A DNA stretch of 64,000 nucleotides from Imbricaverruca yamaguchii. Its lineage: Eukaryota; Arthropoda; Thecostraca; Neoverrucidae. The notes below the pieces were generated by a model that was given only the letters and a program-made list of their open reading frames with translations, did no database searches and had not been told where the DNA came from. The stretch covers positions 445,001 through 509,000 of the forward strand of contig JAOTOL010001372.1 of the NCBI GenBank assembly GCA_034440575.1, in the 5' to 3' direction. The position numbers and the translations under genes are program-made. How positions within the stretch are numbered: the first letter of the stretch is position 1; each line of letters opens with the position of its first letter. Shown in pieces: positions 19,520 to 35,200 of this stretch.

Positions 19520-20640
19520 GTCCCCTATAAGAGATGTAGGACAGATATTGGGAGGAGGCGTCCAGGACGAAAAGGATGCCATGGAGACGGGCAGGAAGCC
19601 ACCCAGGTTAGACAAGAAGGTTTCCGATGAGTGGCAGGATATTCTTAATTTGGAAAACGAGGCCTCCAAGATAGAAAATGAGACACTACAATACAAGATA
19701 AGGAATGATAGGAGATATTTCTCCGGACGCAAGAGGGAGCCCCAAGATGGGTTGGAAGGTCTCCGCAGGAATGAGAGAAGGCCACTGAGACCAGCCAGAT
19801 GAGGCTTACATTTTTGAAGAGGACACTAGGAGAGAATATCTGGGACTGTGACACAAAGACACCCTGCTAAGAGGATAATGAGGCTCAATGCGCAGGAGAG
19901 AAGGCCTCCAAGACGTGAGAGGAGGCCCCTAATTTGAAAAATGAGTCATAGGATAGAAAGACCATTAAATAAGAGGGTGGCTCCTAGGCGAGAAAGAGGG
20001 CTCCAAGACGGGTAAGAAGGTCCCCAGAAAAAAACTGAGATAGGAAAGGTTGCTTGTAATTTGGAAGAGGAGGCACCCGAGAGGAAAGAGGAGTCCACCA
20101 GGAGATAGGAGGCCACCCTTAAAATGGCAAAATATTGAATCAAGACGTAGAGCATTAGGCCTCAAGACGTGAGAGGAGGTCCCTAATTTGAAAAACAAGG
20201 CCGCTAGAAGAGAAAAGGAGGCCCCTGCCGGATTCGAGAGGAATCCCCCAAGACGGAATAGAGGGTCTCCAGGGCCGAATGAGGCTCCGAAGACCGGAAG
20301 GAGCTCCCAGGAAATGAAAGGTGGCCCTTAAGATGGGATTAGGAGCAGGTATGGAAAGAGGTGAGGTTTCCAAAATTGAAGATGCCCTCAAGACGGGTGT
20401 AGGCTTTGCCAGAACAAAGGAGGAGGCCCACGAGGCGTGGCAGGAGGGCATTAATTTGACAGAAAATGCCTCTGGAACATGAGAGGAGGCCCGTGCCGCG
20501 TTAAAAAGGCATGGGAAGTCGGAAAAGATTCTCCAAGACGGCAGAGGAGGGCCATTGAATATGGAGGAAGTCAGGACACACGAGGAGACATCCAACACCG
20601 GTAAAGAGGCTCCAGGACGAGACCCTAAGACGCGAGAAGA
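19520..20640 (+). repeat. degenerate ~30-bp array (GAGGCCCC-AAGACG-GAGA type)
   Basis: A long run of imperfect units such as GGAGGCCCCTAATTTGAAAAATGAG, CTCCAAGACGTGAGA and GAAGGTCCCCAGA. The pair AAGACGTGAGAGGAGG(C/T)CCCTAATTTGAAAAA recurs ~250 bp apart (19911 and 20164), which suggests a higher-order period. Open frames on both strands here are array read-through. Confidence 0.65.
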
Positions 20641-20649
20641 GGCCTATAC

Positions 20650-21535
20650 TTTATCAGAAGTCCCTAAGAAATTTCAACAGTCGTGCCGGGGAACTTGAAA
20701 ATCACGACATGGGCCAAAAAAGAGCCGGCCGGGGACCTGGGGGTACTGAGCTAAACCTAAGGGTACCAAAAATGTCACGCCCGGTCCATAAAATACACGC
20801 TAGAATCACGACAGGTTGTCCCATTCCCTAACAGTCTCATTGGGACACAAATGAAGCCGGGGAGACGAAAAACAATCTAGACATGGATAATCACTTAGGG
20901 GACCCAACAATCACACCAAAAGTCTCCAACACGTACTGGAAGCCCCCCAAAAAAATCGAAGTCGCTAAAACCCACGTTATGGATCCAAGCAAATGACGTT
21001 GGGACACAACAGATTGCATTGGACTCAAACAGTCGCTTCGCAACCCTTGGACATCACAATGGGGGCCCAAAAGGTCGCGCCCGGGTCCAAAAATGTCCAG
21101 CTGCCCTAACAAATCAATTTTCAACCGAAATGTTAATCTGCGGCCTCAAAAATCGGGTCAGTCCCCCAAAATCCCGCTAGGCACCGGAAAAAAACGTGTC
21201 AGGGAATCGATAAAAATTGCACCGGGAGACCGAAAAATCGTATGGTAACCAAAGAAATATCACATAAGGATCTTTAAAAAGACAGAACTCGATTTTCTGA
21301 AAGTTCACACCGAGACTAGATCGAATCGGCCTCAGCACCGGCAAATTAAGAACAGGTCCGGAAAAAATTATACGGATGGCTTTTACACTCCGAAAGGTGA
21401 CATCGGCTGAAAAAAAATCGCACGGGGAGACGGAAGAATCGTACCGGGACCCGACATTCCAAAATAAGGACGGATTCCAAAAACAGCAACTGTCCGTGTC
21501 AGGAAAATGGCTCTGGAGCACCGAGCGTATCATTA
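20650..21535 (-). repeat. degenerate ~29-bp array, minus orientation
   Basis: Imperfect units of the form GGACC(C)-(A/G)AAAAATC(G/A)C(A/G)C, for example GACCGAAAAATCGTATGG and CCCAAAATCCCGCTAGGCACC. On the reverse strand these read as GCGNGATTTTT(G)GGNCCC, the unit that dominates 57780-60440. The two arrays therefore appear to be the same family in opposite orientation. Confidence 0.6.
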
Positions 21536-22340
21536 TCTGCCTTCACAAAGTGATGGCAGATGATGTAATGAATATATTCAGTTAGACATGGTGGACAAAA
21601 GAAGTGGGCTGATCAATAGGAGATATCATTAAGATATGTTAAGTCACGCCAGCTCGCTGGAATCTAGATGCCAGTGGGAAGATTCTTCTGGTCAAGAAGG
21701 CATTAAGACATTGGTTTGTTTTGTCACTTACATATTTATTAACATTTACTTATATATATATATATACCCTGGTATGGCTCAGTTCTCAGCGAAACATTTA
21801 TTTTATTTCGTTTTGCGTAAATGATGCACCGTGGTAAGAACAAACAAGACGTCAATATGAAATCATGTTTCCCAATCTTGAACCATGCCAAGAACCTACA
21901 AAACAATAGAAGGCCCTCTTTCGTGAGCAGGGGGGCTTCCTTTTGGGCGCAGGAGGCTCCTTCCAACCTTGCCCCCCCTGGAGGTATCTCGTGTGGACGT
22001 CACTGACCGATACAAATCGCATTATTTTGTTTTGCACGAGGATTCTGCAAATATATAGGTTTGCATAAATAGCTTGGCACGCTTGATAGTTTTTTACTTC
22101 TCTTGTTCCTTAGTTGATTTTTTTACTTCGCAGTAAACCAGGTGCCTGGAGGAAATGCCATACAACACACAAGTCGTCCGGCGGCGCAGTGTTTGAACAC
22201 TTTCGCCTTCTTCGTGGTTTTGTTGGTTTCTCGAAAATCTCAGAACGTAAGTTTCTCGTCAGGATATAAAATTCAGAAACAAGTTGATTGACGATGCACC
22301 TCAAACCATCATGCCTATATATGTGGTATATAAGTATGGT
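21536..22340. other. non-coding DNA, nothing recognised
   Basis: AT-rich with a short TATATATATA near 21752. No motif-bearing frame. Confidence 0.4.
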
Positions 22341-22466
22341 GCTGCCACCAGACCGGTCCGGAGCGACAGCCGGACACTATGCTGCTGCCACCGAATACTA
22401 TTACTATGCTGCTGTCACTAGGCTGGTCCGGATAAACCGTCGGACACTATGCTGCTGCCTTCAATG
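22341..22466 (+). repeat. short tandem duplication
   Basis: The block ACCGGTCCGGA-C-GACAGCCGGACACTATGCTGCTGCC recurs as GCTGGTCCGGATAAACCGTCGGACACTATGCTGCTGCC about 80 bp later, with an extra TATTACTATGCTGCTG between them. Confidence 0.65.
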
Positions 22467-22889
22467 GCTTAGTTCAAGTGGATCAGTGCAATCCTGTTAA
22501 ACTTAGACGATTAATGACTGGATTGAAACCCCTTTTGTCGGGATAATTGTTGGTAGGTGACATCCTTTTCAAAAATGGTCTCATTATTCCTGGCCATCAG
22601 TTCATTGGTTTCTAACGTTGTAACCCCTAAAAGCACTAAGGTGTTGCGTTATGGTCTTATCTTATGGTTTACGACTGTTCTTTCGTGATATGCCTAGTTT
22701 GCATTCTTGTCTCCAACAAAATACAGTGTAGCTTTCGGGCCCACTGTCGGGTCTTTCCGTTGTTTTAATGTAAAAACAAACAAACAAACAAAGCCATCAA
22801 ACAACATCATTATGTTTTCTTCGTAACAAATGAGCTTGAAAACTAGCAAGCTTCTTGATACTTCAGAAAAGAAAAGCTATCCTCTATAA
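22467..22889. other. non-coding DNA, nothing recognised
   Basis: Ordinary sequence with a CAAACAAACAAACAAA run near 22775. Confidence 0.4.
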
Positions 22890-23280
22890 TTAGCACAGCC
22901 GGGTGATCAAGTGCTGCGGTTTCTTGTCCAGACCGTCTGCCACTGGCGCGGCATCTGGCTGTTCAGTGTTAGTCACTGGGCCAGAAAACACGTGCGTTCC
23001 GGGAAGGTGGCCCCTGGAGCAGCAGGCTCGCGTCTGCACCGAGTGTGTCTGCACCTCGTGTCCGCCAGATACCGGTACCGGTTTTTCCCGCCGCTCGAGT
23101 CCTCGGCGGCCGGTCGCTGCGAATGGCTCATCTTCATGTTCAGCTTTCTTGTCGACTGTTTTGATGAGTGGCGGGTGCGCGAGAAGCGGCATGGACAGAG
23201 TGGACCTACGGGCCGTAGCTGGGCGGAAATGTTCCGAAGGTGCGGCGGTCACGGCGATGCGGTTGTAACTAGATAAATGG
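22890..23280. other. CpG-rich segment with overlapping open frames
   Basis: A ~390-bp GC- and CpG-rich stretch in AT-rich surroundings. It is open in one minus-strand frame (22890-23252, 120 residues) and two plus-strand frames (121 residues each). None of the three proteins shows a motif I recognise. It could be part of an old element, a decayed CpG-rich exon, or chance openness from base composition. Confidence 0.4.
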
Positions 23281-24725
23281 GCGCTTTTTCGTGCAGTTTT
23301 TGGCTCATCGTAGACACGGCTGGTTTGTTGCTTTTAAAATTGTTGGAGGACGTGAAGGGGGAGCAAGTCCAGTCGACGAGACACAACAGTAGTCTTTCCA
23401 AAATCTAGGTGATGAGCATTAGCCCACGCCGTCTCTCCGGTTAGATCCTCACACCCCGTCTCGGAGCGGGGCGGGCGGATAGTAACCCCACCTCTAAAAT
23501 CCAAACTAAGCGTCGCACGAAAACGAAAGAGGTGTCATCGGAAAGCGCTCGATGAGTAGGGCCCGGATCCACACCAAAACAAATTACCCCCAAAAGTGAC
23601 GTCACTAGGGGGGTAGATTTTCATGACTTTTCACGACTTACATTACGTTTTTGACTCTGGGGAGTTCATTTTGCGGGATGTTTGAAAACAAAATTATTTG
23701 GAATCAGAACAGGACAGCGAATTCGACCAGGGCCATGAAAGTTTTTGGATCCCAAATATATGCATTTATTATTTCAAAATTTTGAGTTTCAAGTTTTCTT
23801 TAATTTTCCTTTTTGAATGCCTAGAGTAGACCGAGAAACGTTGATGGAAGTCAACTTGCTCCCATAAAAATGTTTACTCTAGCCAGAATCTTCAATTTAA
23901 AATTCACTAGGCAAATATGCAAAATTTGTAAGTAGTCAAAATTGGAAAAAATGAAAAATTCCTCTCGTACGTTTTGTTATATCCCTAAAGATAAGCAAAC
24001 GCTGAAAGTTCTATTAAAATATCCGCATCTGTTAAAGCGTGACGACTGGTTTAACTTTTTTGGAGGTGACCTCACTTGACCTTGACTGACTCGTTGACCT
24101 TAGATGACCTGACTTCAAAATTTTGAAACACCATACCAAATTGATGTTGGAAAAGGTATGCCAAATTTATGCACGCTCAAGCGCCGTTCGTTCACTATCC
24201 GCGAAAAACCTGAAGGGGGAGCGGTTGAAGACCCCCCTCCCCCCGAGACGGAGCGAGTTAAGCACACGTCCTTTTTCTCGAAACACTTGGAGGACAGAAA
24301 ACAATGCGTGTTTTAAGCCACGTTGTCTTCCAAAGAGCACACCGAAGGTGGCTGATGTCCTGAATCCCCGCACACACATACCCCGTCTAAAATATACCAA
24401 GGGCCACAATTATTTCGTACATATTCACGGTCAAAAATTAAATGCTACCTCGATCAGCATGCATCACGATACCTCGAAGTCCCACCGAACGTCATGCTAC
24501 TGAAGTCAAATCACTCCCATCTGACCCCCATATATTAAATAACTGAAGAGGGAATAAAGCGGTGAACATCCAAGTTATTTATAGGCTGAACTGACATTCA
24601 GATCTTCTGTCCACATGCTGTAAATTTATGCAGTACGGACATATGCATTGTTAGAGCCGAGAATTGCCGACAAGATCGACGGTAGCTTAATTCCATGGGT
24701 GACCTAAGGCTGTTGTTCGGACGCA
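23281..24725. other. non-coding DNA with AGGTCA-type words near 24065-24115
   Basis: A GC-rich stretch (23400-23500) includes a short CCCCG/CGGGG stem. At 24062-24116 the motifs GGTGACCTCACTTGACCTTGAC, TGACCTTAGATGACCTGAC recall the 11425-12433 element body. No supported gene. Confidence 0.4.
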
Positions 24726-24857
24726 TGGTAGGCTGAAGCCCCGGCCACCGCTCCACTGTGTCGCTACAGTATGGCTGAAGCCCCGGCCACCGCTCCACTG
24801 TGTCGCTACAGTACGGCTGAAGCCCCGGCCACCGCTCCATTGTGTCGCTACACTACG
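24726..24857. repeat. 42-bp tandem repeat, three copies
   Basis: Three near-identical units (GGCTGAAGCCCCGGCCACCG + CTCCACTGTGTCGCTACAGTA-). The period is 42 bp, so the minus strand encodes a repeated 14-residue peptide by chance openness. Confidence 0.9.
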
Positions 24858-24949
24858 GCTGGAAGATTGTACCACCATAAACAATAGGAATAGGATGCAT
24901 ACCGTATGTCTTATGCCATATGTCGTAAGTCGTATGTCGCATATCTGCG

Positions 24950-25296
24950 TGCCTGTATGTTTGCATGTATGTATGTATGCATGTCTGTATGTATGTCTGT
25001 TTGTATGCATTTATGTTTGCATGCATGTATGTCTGCATATATGTGTGTCTATGCGTCTATATACATTTATGGATGTATTTCTACATGTATTTCTGCATGT
25101 ATGTATGCACGTATGTCTGCATGTTTGTATATATGTATGTCTGCATATATGCATGCCTGTTTGTATGTCTATATGCCTGCATGTCCGCATGTCCGCATGT
25201 CTATATGCTTGTAGGTCTGTATGTCTGTATGTCTATATGTCCAGATGTCCATATGTCTGCATATATGTTCATATGTCTATATTTGTATATCTACAA

Positions 25297-25297
<1 letters not shown>
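24950..25297 (+). repeat. degenerate TGTATGTCTGCA-type simple repeat
   Basis: Variants of TGTATG, TCTGCATG and TATGTCTA run directly into the pure (TCTG)n tract, as a decayed flank of the same expansion. Confidence 0.8.
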
Positions 25298-27706
<2,409 letters not shown>

Positions 27707-28408
27707 GCCGGCCATTTTATATATGAAAATTTGTCGGTAATTTCAGAAGTATTTAAACAGGAGGGAGAGGATTGAAATCCACTGACTTCGGAACGATAGT
27801 GACGGGTTTGGCATCTTGCAGCGCCAAATTAAGTTGTTCCTACTCATCTCAGCATAAGATAATAATGGGTAATTATTAAATATACTGGTCGAAATCCGGC
27901 GACTATTTTAATGAGTGTTGCTTGAGCCACCTCGAAATCCGTTTGCCCTCACACGGAAATACTAGGTACGCCTCTGTCAACGCTACTCTATATGGGATGT
28001 GTGAACTTCAAGTCTTAATCACTGAAAGGGGCTTGCTTAGACTTCCAATGTAAAATCCAGCCCATGAAATATAAGTGTTTCTGTTGTTGTGGAAGGGAAG
28101 GTGGTGTGAACGGTAGGAGCAGATCCTTCTACAACCTCAAAACACTGCAGCTCAAAGTTTTTTTATTCCTTTTTCAAGTAAACATTTGGAGACATCTGGA
28201 TAAAAAGCTTGAATTTGCCCCTGCACCAGCCTTCAAGGCCTGTCGATACCATTGGTCACGGGTGTATCCCAGAGTGAGGTCACGGGGTGACCAACTCCCT
28301 CCCTGAAGTGATGAAACTTCAATTGTAATTGACGTGAAATTGAATACTCAGTGCACTGAAGCCTATAACATTGGTATGAATGTACACAGATATGCTTCAG
28401 CCCCTTTT
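27707..28408. other. non-coding DNA, nothing recognised
   Basis: No motif-bearing frame. Confidence 0.4.
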
Positions 28409-28575
28409 TCACACCATTTTGGAATAAGGGAAAGCCATACATATGATTAACGCTCCAACAGTACTACTAGATATTTGTACCAAATGCTTCCACACAATTT
28501 TGGAATAAGGGAAACCCCACCATATAATTAATGTTCCAGCATTACAACCAGGTATTTGTACCAAATACTGAAATT
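28409..28575 (+). repeat. tandem duplication, ~82-bp unit
   Basis: CACACCATTTTGGAATAAGGGAAAGCC...ATTTGTACCAAATGCTTC is followed by CACACAATTTTGGAATAAGGGAAACCC...ATTTGTACCAAATACT. Two copies with ~85-90% identity by eye. Confidence 0.8.
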
Positions 28576-31136
28576 ATTTGCTATCAGAAAAAAATACACC
28601 TTACTTGTCAGATGTGGCTTAGTGCTTTATTCATCTTTTTAGGCATGCATGGCCACAAACCCTCTCGTTAATAGCATCCTTTACACTGCAGTTCGTCCAA
28701 TTTTTCTCCCAAGTGCATTCAGTGTGCCTCTTCCTTTGGTGGTCATGTGTCTTTGTGAACCAGCTGATGCACACAGTGCACTTCAAGTTACTAAGATTTA
28801 TGGTCTAGGAAGTGACCATACAGAAAGAATGCTCCAATGCATATGCACTTCATTATGAAAATGGCATTAATTATGCATGATCATTCATAAGCAAATTGAG
28901 TTGACAAAAGCATCATAGTTGGAAAGGAGGATATTCCCATCAAAATGCACTTTAATGCTGCCCTTAAAGCTCTGGAGCAATTCCGACATGTATATACTGA
29001 TACACAAAGATATAATCTAAAATTAATTCTGATAACCTGCATCTTAGATACTTCCCACTTAATGCACAAAATACCTTACTTTCTTATTACTTAACACAGG
29101 GCTAGAGAGCAGATAATGAAGCACATGCCATGCCAAGTATATTTACCTCTTAGTGCCATCTAATGGTTTCCATATGCTCGGCAATGGGTATTGAACTATG
29201 TTCATATCTGTCATAACATGTATATTGCTTTCATTTGGTGCTCACTGTACATTCAAGATTATAATATTCCAAGACATAGGTAGCGAAGCCTTTTCTGCAA
29301 AGGGAGGTTAGGGTAGGTTCGATTACGTTATGCTGCATATTTGTCCACATTTAATTTTATGTTCTGCTACCTAAACAGAAGTCCTTTTTGTTGTTATTTT
29401 GCATACAACCTGAAAAGTAAGCATTTGCACAGAAAAGGAGTGATTCCATCATCTTAGTCACCTTAATAAACATTGCATTATAATGAAAAATTCCAAGGAT
29501 TCATAAAACGAATTAAAGCATACATTTACCGGCAAGCCTAGGCTCATATTTGGTAAATGCAGTTATGGTTTCAATTTATGTTCGTGAAATCTTAAGGGTT
29601 ATGAACGATAACAGGTTGAGGTTGTTGTATCACAGGAACTGAAGTAATTCTGCACCAAACTTGTTGAGAGCATGTTGAATACCCTAGGAACCCAAACAAT
29701 ACTCCTCAACCTCATATTCCCTCGCTAACAATCAGAAGCACCGTATGTGACCCTCATGTCTTCACTGCGCCACAGCTGAATCTTAGCCGGTTTTAAAGCA
29801 TATTTGGAATGTTTGTGTGACGTCGCGATATATACCAAAATCCCGGTAGATTATACTATAAATCTAGCACATTTTTGCTTACGCCACTTGGGCTGGAACT
29901 AGAAAACATACTAGATTCCGTTGTACCCTTTAGTCTTAGTACCCATGTATGCACCATCATGCAATCAACAGGCAGCATGTATGGTCAGAAAACTCTTCTT
30001 ATGTGTGCACAGAAAGCTGCGTGAAGTATCATTTGTCCGATTCATCGACGGGGTGTCTGTTGCTGTTTTACGAGCATGTCCGAAGATGGAGAAAATTGTG
30101 TTATATGTGCAGGGAATCACTACCCATGCAGGGTACATATATCATAGCCTAGAGTAAACATCCATAGCTAATGTCAGCGTCAGCTAGATCTCGTAAGCAA
30201 GCACTTATACCATATATAAAACCATAACTACAACGGAGAAAATCTCCAGTCGGCAAAGGCTAACTCAGATAGGCACGAGTCTGGGGATGTGCCCCTGGAA
30301 ATCTGTCATGGTAGTTGCTTACTGGCATATGGTGGCATCACATTTTGCAGTACAACGAAACAGTGTCCACTCTCCATACTGTCACATGCATGTCACATGA
30401 ACAGAAGCAACCGCTGCAAGATAATGAAGTATTTTTTTTAAATGCCCTCGGGATTCTGCTGTCCTAAGGCCGACTGGGACACTGTAGCGAATCAATATAC
30501 CATTGCATAGGAGTCATTGCTTTCAAGCTACATGCGATTCGAGGGGGACGGGGGCTAGGAAAAGCATTGACACAGCCGAATTTGTAAATGAATAGAAGCA
30601 AGTTTTACTCCAAAATGTTTAATATTCCTCAGGACAAAGGGAAGCGAAATCCCGGAAGCTTTGGAATACCTGCAGCGTCTGGGATTTCGTCCTTCCAAAG
30701 CCGATCTTTCCTTTCCCATCCGGCCGTCTGGATTTCCCTTTGTACTTAGAAACCAATTAATAAGCAACTATGCGCATTTGTAAGACGAGCAGCGTATAAT
30801 TTGATGCTTATCACGTCGTAAAAACACCAGGTGTGGATATTTTATCAAATAATTCCGTATTCACTTTGAAAGACAATTATTTCCAACATGCATCAGCTTC
30901 ACTCGTTTTTCTTTTGTATTTTACACTTTAGTTTTTATCACACATGCTGCAGTTGTTTACATTTGTCGATATGAAATAATCGAAACGGGAGACATGAGCC
31001 TTCATTGAGACATCTGTAAAAGCAGGCTCCACGCTCGGTAGAGAACAGCTATTCCCAGATCTCACAATAAATACAAACTGTAGCTGTAGAAAGACACCTG
31101 TAGAATATAGATCTTACTAAAACTTCTGGATCGAAT
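28576..31136. other. non-coding DNA, no supported gene
   Basis: Long AT-rich stretch. Around 30630-30755 several short inverted words (GGAAATCC/GGATTTCC, GCTTTGGAA/TTCCAAAGC) interleave without forming one clean stem. Open frames at 28649-28858 and 29921-30157 show no recognisable domain. Confidence 0.4.
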
Positions 31137-31137
31137 G

Positions 31138-31222
<85 letters not shown>
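31137..31222. repeat. (AT)n microsatellite
   Basis: Pure AT dinucleotides for about 85 bp, immediately 5' of the CR1-like fragment. Confidence 0.95.
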
Positions 31223-31224
<2 letters not shown>

Positions 31225-31229
31225 TAGGA

Positions 31230-32290
31230 TCTTTGAAGAGAGTGCTCAAGTTTTAGCAATTCCCTCGGGATAGTTTTCAGGCGGTCTATGGAATATTCTG
31301 AAGTACCTGCAGATTGGAGACATGGAAATGTAGTACCAATTTTCAAAAAGAGACGTATGAAGTGTGCAGGAAACCACAGGCCAATCAGTTTGACCATAAT
31401 AGTTTACAAGGTTCTAAAAAAATTACCAAGGAGTATGATCAGACTCATCTAAATAGGTACCGTCTTCTAAATGATATTCAACATGGATATTGGTCTCCAA
31501 TAACTTGCTTAACTAACCTTTTGAAGTTCACGGAGTATCTAGCTAAGGAAGTAGACAATCAAAGCAGGATGGATGTTGTGCACTTGTGACATCTTTTATC
31601 TATGAAAAGTGCAAAGCTATGCATCATGGGATCTGGAGGTGAGACTTCCACATATAAGATTGGAGATAGGGAATTGGATATTATTTAATTTTCACATGAC
31701 TTTGAAGCAGAAAAACAATGTATCTCAGCTAGGAGCCGGGCAATCAGGATATTGGGAATCATTAATAAGAGCGTGAGGTATAAGAGCAAGGAAAGTCATA
31801 CAAACTATACTTAGCCTATGTATATTCTCACGTGGAATATTATGTGCAGGCATGGAGTCCTCACATAGAAAATGATATAGATATGTTCGAAGGAGTGAAA
31901 CACAAAGCCACTGGACACATCAGTGGACAAAGCATCTTAGAGTATGGAAAAAGGCTTTTGACATTAGACATGAACTCACTCAAGCATAGAAGATTAAGTG
32001 GAGATATGATTTAAATGTGGCCTTCTGTGGCCCTCATCACTAAAGAGCTAGATGAGGTCAATCTGAATGATGACCTTCATTTTGTTGTATCACATATGGG
32101 TAATCAACTCAGGTTAAACAAGTCTAGATGTAGGACAGTTAGGCGACAACAGGTCTTCAGTCAAAGGGTCATTGATCAATGGGATGGGCTGCCTGCTAAT
32201 GTTATGTGGTGTATCTTTTTGAATGTATTTAAAACTGGGTGGACAAATGCTATAGGCTGGGATATCAGTTTTTTTTTAAAGTTATAATTA
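31230..32290 (+). pseudogene. old CR1-like LINE fragment
   Basis: Across several frames: VPADWRHGNVVPIFKK and CAGNHRPISLT (first RT blocks: DW-xx-A-x-V-xPIFKKG, NYRPVSLT). Later QAWSPHIENDIDMFEGVKHKAT and KRRLSGDMI equate to QAWSPxxxKDxxxLExVQxRAT and RRxRGDxI. At the end QQVFSQRVIDQWDGLPANV and VFKTGWTN match the FxxRVVxxWNxLPxxVV-x-FK block. The middle, including the catalytic box, is missing, and every domain needs a frame change. It is more diverged than the copies at 38870-40560 and 51390-56755. Confidence 0.75.
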
Positions 32291-35200
32291 GTGGTGGATG
32301 AGGTGGAATTTATGCCAAGTGGGTGTGCACGTGTATGCCGATTTAAATAGGCATGCATTGCGTTTGAAAATTAGTTAGTAGTTAAGTAGTGTTAGGGCAC
32401 GCGATCCACATGTGTGTTACGCGGGATCCAGTGAGTAGGGCTGGATGGGTCATGTAGATAGGCATTCGTAGGTGTGTGGGATGCTATTGGATGGTTTCTT
32501 TGGAATTTAAGATAGGTGTTAGATGGGGTGATGCGTGTTTTTGTGTCCAGTCTTATGGAATCTTCCCTTTACAGACTTAACCTGGATGGGCCCTTGCGAC
32601 TCTTAAATCGGAACGATTTATGACTACATGATTCGATATTTAAATGTTCAAAATCAAAACTATACAACATTGCCAAGACATAGAATAGCTTCGAACATTT
32701 TCTTATTTCTTCAATGGTTTCGTCATGCGGAGAGTATGATTTGCAGCCAAAACTTGCAGCTAAAAAGCTTACTCAAAATGGATGGACAGATTCAGATGAA
32801 ACCTTAACGAATCAAATCGAAGGAAACGATTTAACCAGCGGTTAATATCTAAACTGGAGGCAATGCTTTGCAATATTATATATCGTTGTGAATACAAACT
32901 CTATTGTAGCCAAAACTTGCAGCGAAAACTCCGAGATAGCCGGACCGACTTGCATGTAACCTTACCAATCGATTCAGTTCATGCGATTCCATGGGCGCTT
33001 CTGAATATCGAAGCCTGAAACGATGTCTAACAAATATAAATCTGCCAATTCAGCCATTTCACTTGAGTGAGCGCATTTTCCATGTCGAGGGGCGTCATTG
33101 GCCCAAAAAGCTCATTGGACGGGGAATGGATGCACTCGGGAGTCCTGGAGAGACGCCACATCTCTGCTTAAGATGGGACGTGGTGGTACATTCCTCCAGC
33201 TACCCCCTGGATTCGTTGGTCGTGGTACTGAGCCTGACTCCCCCATATAGTAGTCGCGCATTCTCCAATTGGGCATCACGAACCAAAATTTCCCAGACAA
33301 GCCCCAGGTGAGGAGGCTGAAATATCTAGTCCCTATTGGCTTTCATCGGCTCCGAGTAGAATTCTTGAATTTATATTCATGGGTGCCTGAACACCACCAG
33401 TGACGGGCGTACCTACCCTCTAGTCATACAGGGGCGAATGCCTACCTTACCATCCTCCAATTTAACGTCACCTGTTCTGTGCATGTTTATCTTCCATTGC
33501 GCCCTGTCAGACATAAGATAAGGTAAAACATGCAGTCCATAATCCTCGACCGCTTTTTCATTGTATATCACCCTTTTGTACATTATGCGCAAGCTTCGTC
33601 TCCTAATCAACATCAGTTTACTTACCTATTTTTATATTTATTTTGAACAAAACGTCTTCACAGTAAAGCCAGGTCTTAATTCCAGAAAGTAGTCCTTGAC
33701 CTTTCCACATCGCTGTGTGATTGATTTCCCATACACATTATTTTTGCCACCAATTTCAGACACAAAAGAAAGCATCACAATGATGTTAATGGAATACACT
33801 TTACTTTGTTTGCCTTTGCGATCCACCTTAACTTTGAGTGTAACACCTCTACTATAGATACTGATGTAGAATTCTTAGCTGCAGGAGCCTTGCACGACAA
33901 GATCCTCTTCTGCAAGACCTTCTGGCACGTTTCACTATTCTGCATTTTGTGGAAAAATTGTTCGTTTATGTTAGCTACCAAGCCATGTATACAGAAGCAA
34001 GCGTGCTGATTTACCGGCGAAGTGAGCGGCCTGGAACCACCGAACACGGATCTTTCCAGCAACAGCTGAAGCCCAGCGAAAGACCAACAACAAGTTGTAT
34101 GCAATACAACCATGTGTTGTAAATAGGCACTGATCCATCGCAGATCCAGGAGTGACGAGGTGACCGTGTGTAGATTGCGGGTCGACTACATGCACGCTAT
34201 AGCGTGACGCTGTCCACCAATATAGTGACCCCATCCATCAGTACCCTCCCTGCAATAACCTGGGGGAAATCCTCCTCTGGGGACTCTCTGGGATGGACCC
34301 CAGGTGTCCCCGCTGTTTAAAAACCTTGACGGTGCGATTTCCACTTTCCTAGTTCCAACACATCTGAAGGGAGCGTATATTGTGTTAGGGAAGTGGTACA
34401 CGGAACCTCGCATTATATCCAGGCGTGCTGGCAACAACATGGAAATAATCAATTCCGATACTCGGAAACATATTACAAGGTCTGAGAGTGATCGTATTTT
34501 AGGTCGTACGCTCACTTCTGAGGCACTTCTCATAGGGCTTTGACACACCATAGGGCTCTGACACACCAAAATGAAATTCATGTGCCGTAAGTGATGGCAT
34601 CTTTTGGTCAAAGCGCCATTAAACCAACCTAGTTAACTGCTTGGCGAACTGCTTCTCGCTTTTTGAACCTTTTCGTCTCCGTTCGTGTCGCGTTATTTCG
34701 CGGGGCTTCTGTTGCCATCCCGCTCTGGTCCGTCGGGAGATCTCGCATCATCCGTTTTCCCAGCGCCTCGTCCTATGGTGTTCGCCTCTGGCAGCTGTCC
34801 TCGCACACCGCCCCCATGCCGTTCCAGCGGCGGGGCAGTTTCGTCTGTATCTCATTACGTTGTCTGCTCGTCGGTGGCATTTACATCATTTTGATAGCAT
34901 CGGCACCGCATCTTGCTGTTGGTCAATCCTATTCCAGCTATATCACTTGGGGGGGGGGATGTCTCGGAACGGTGTCATTGTGGACACCAAGCTGACTTGT
35001 TATTCAGGGATTTGATCGACATAAACATAGCTCATGACGCGATATGTACGTATGCGCATATGCTACGGCAATAAGCGCAAGTGTGGTGGCCAAACAACTG
35101 CCAGAAACACCGGGTGACTGATCGCATAGTGCTCGATCAATGGTGTGTGCGGAAGGGGAGCGAAGCTTAGAGGGCGCTACAACTCAATGGAATTAGCCCA

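Noticed and set aside
30555..30767. Hairpin-rich segment as a structured RNA gene
   Set aside because: The inverted words interleave and cannot all pair at once. No promoter boxes or conservation evidence.
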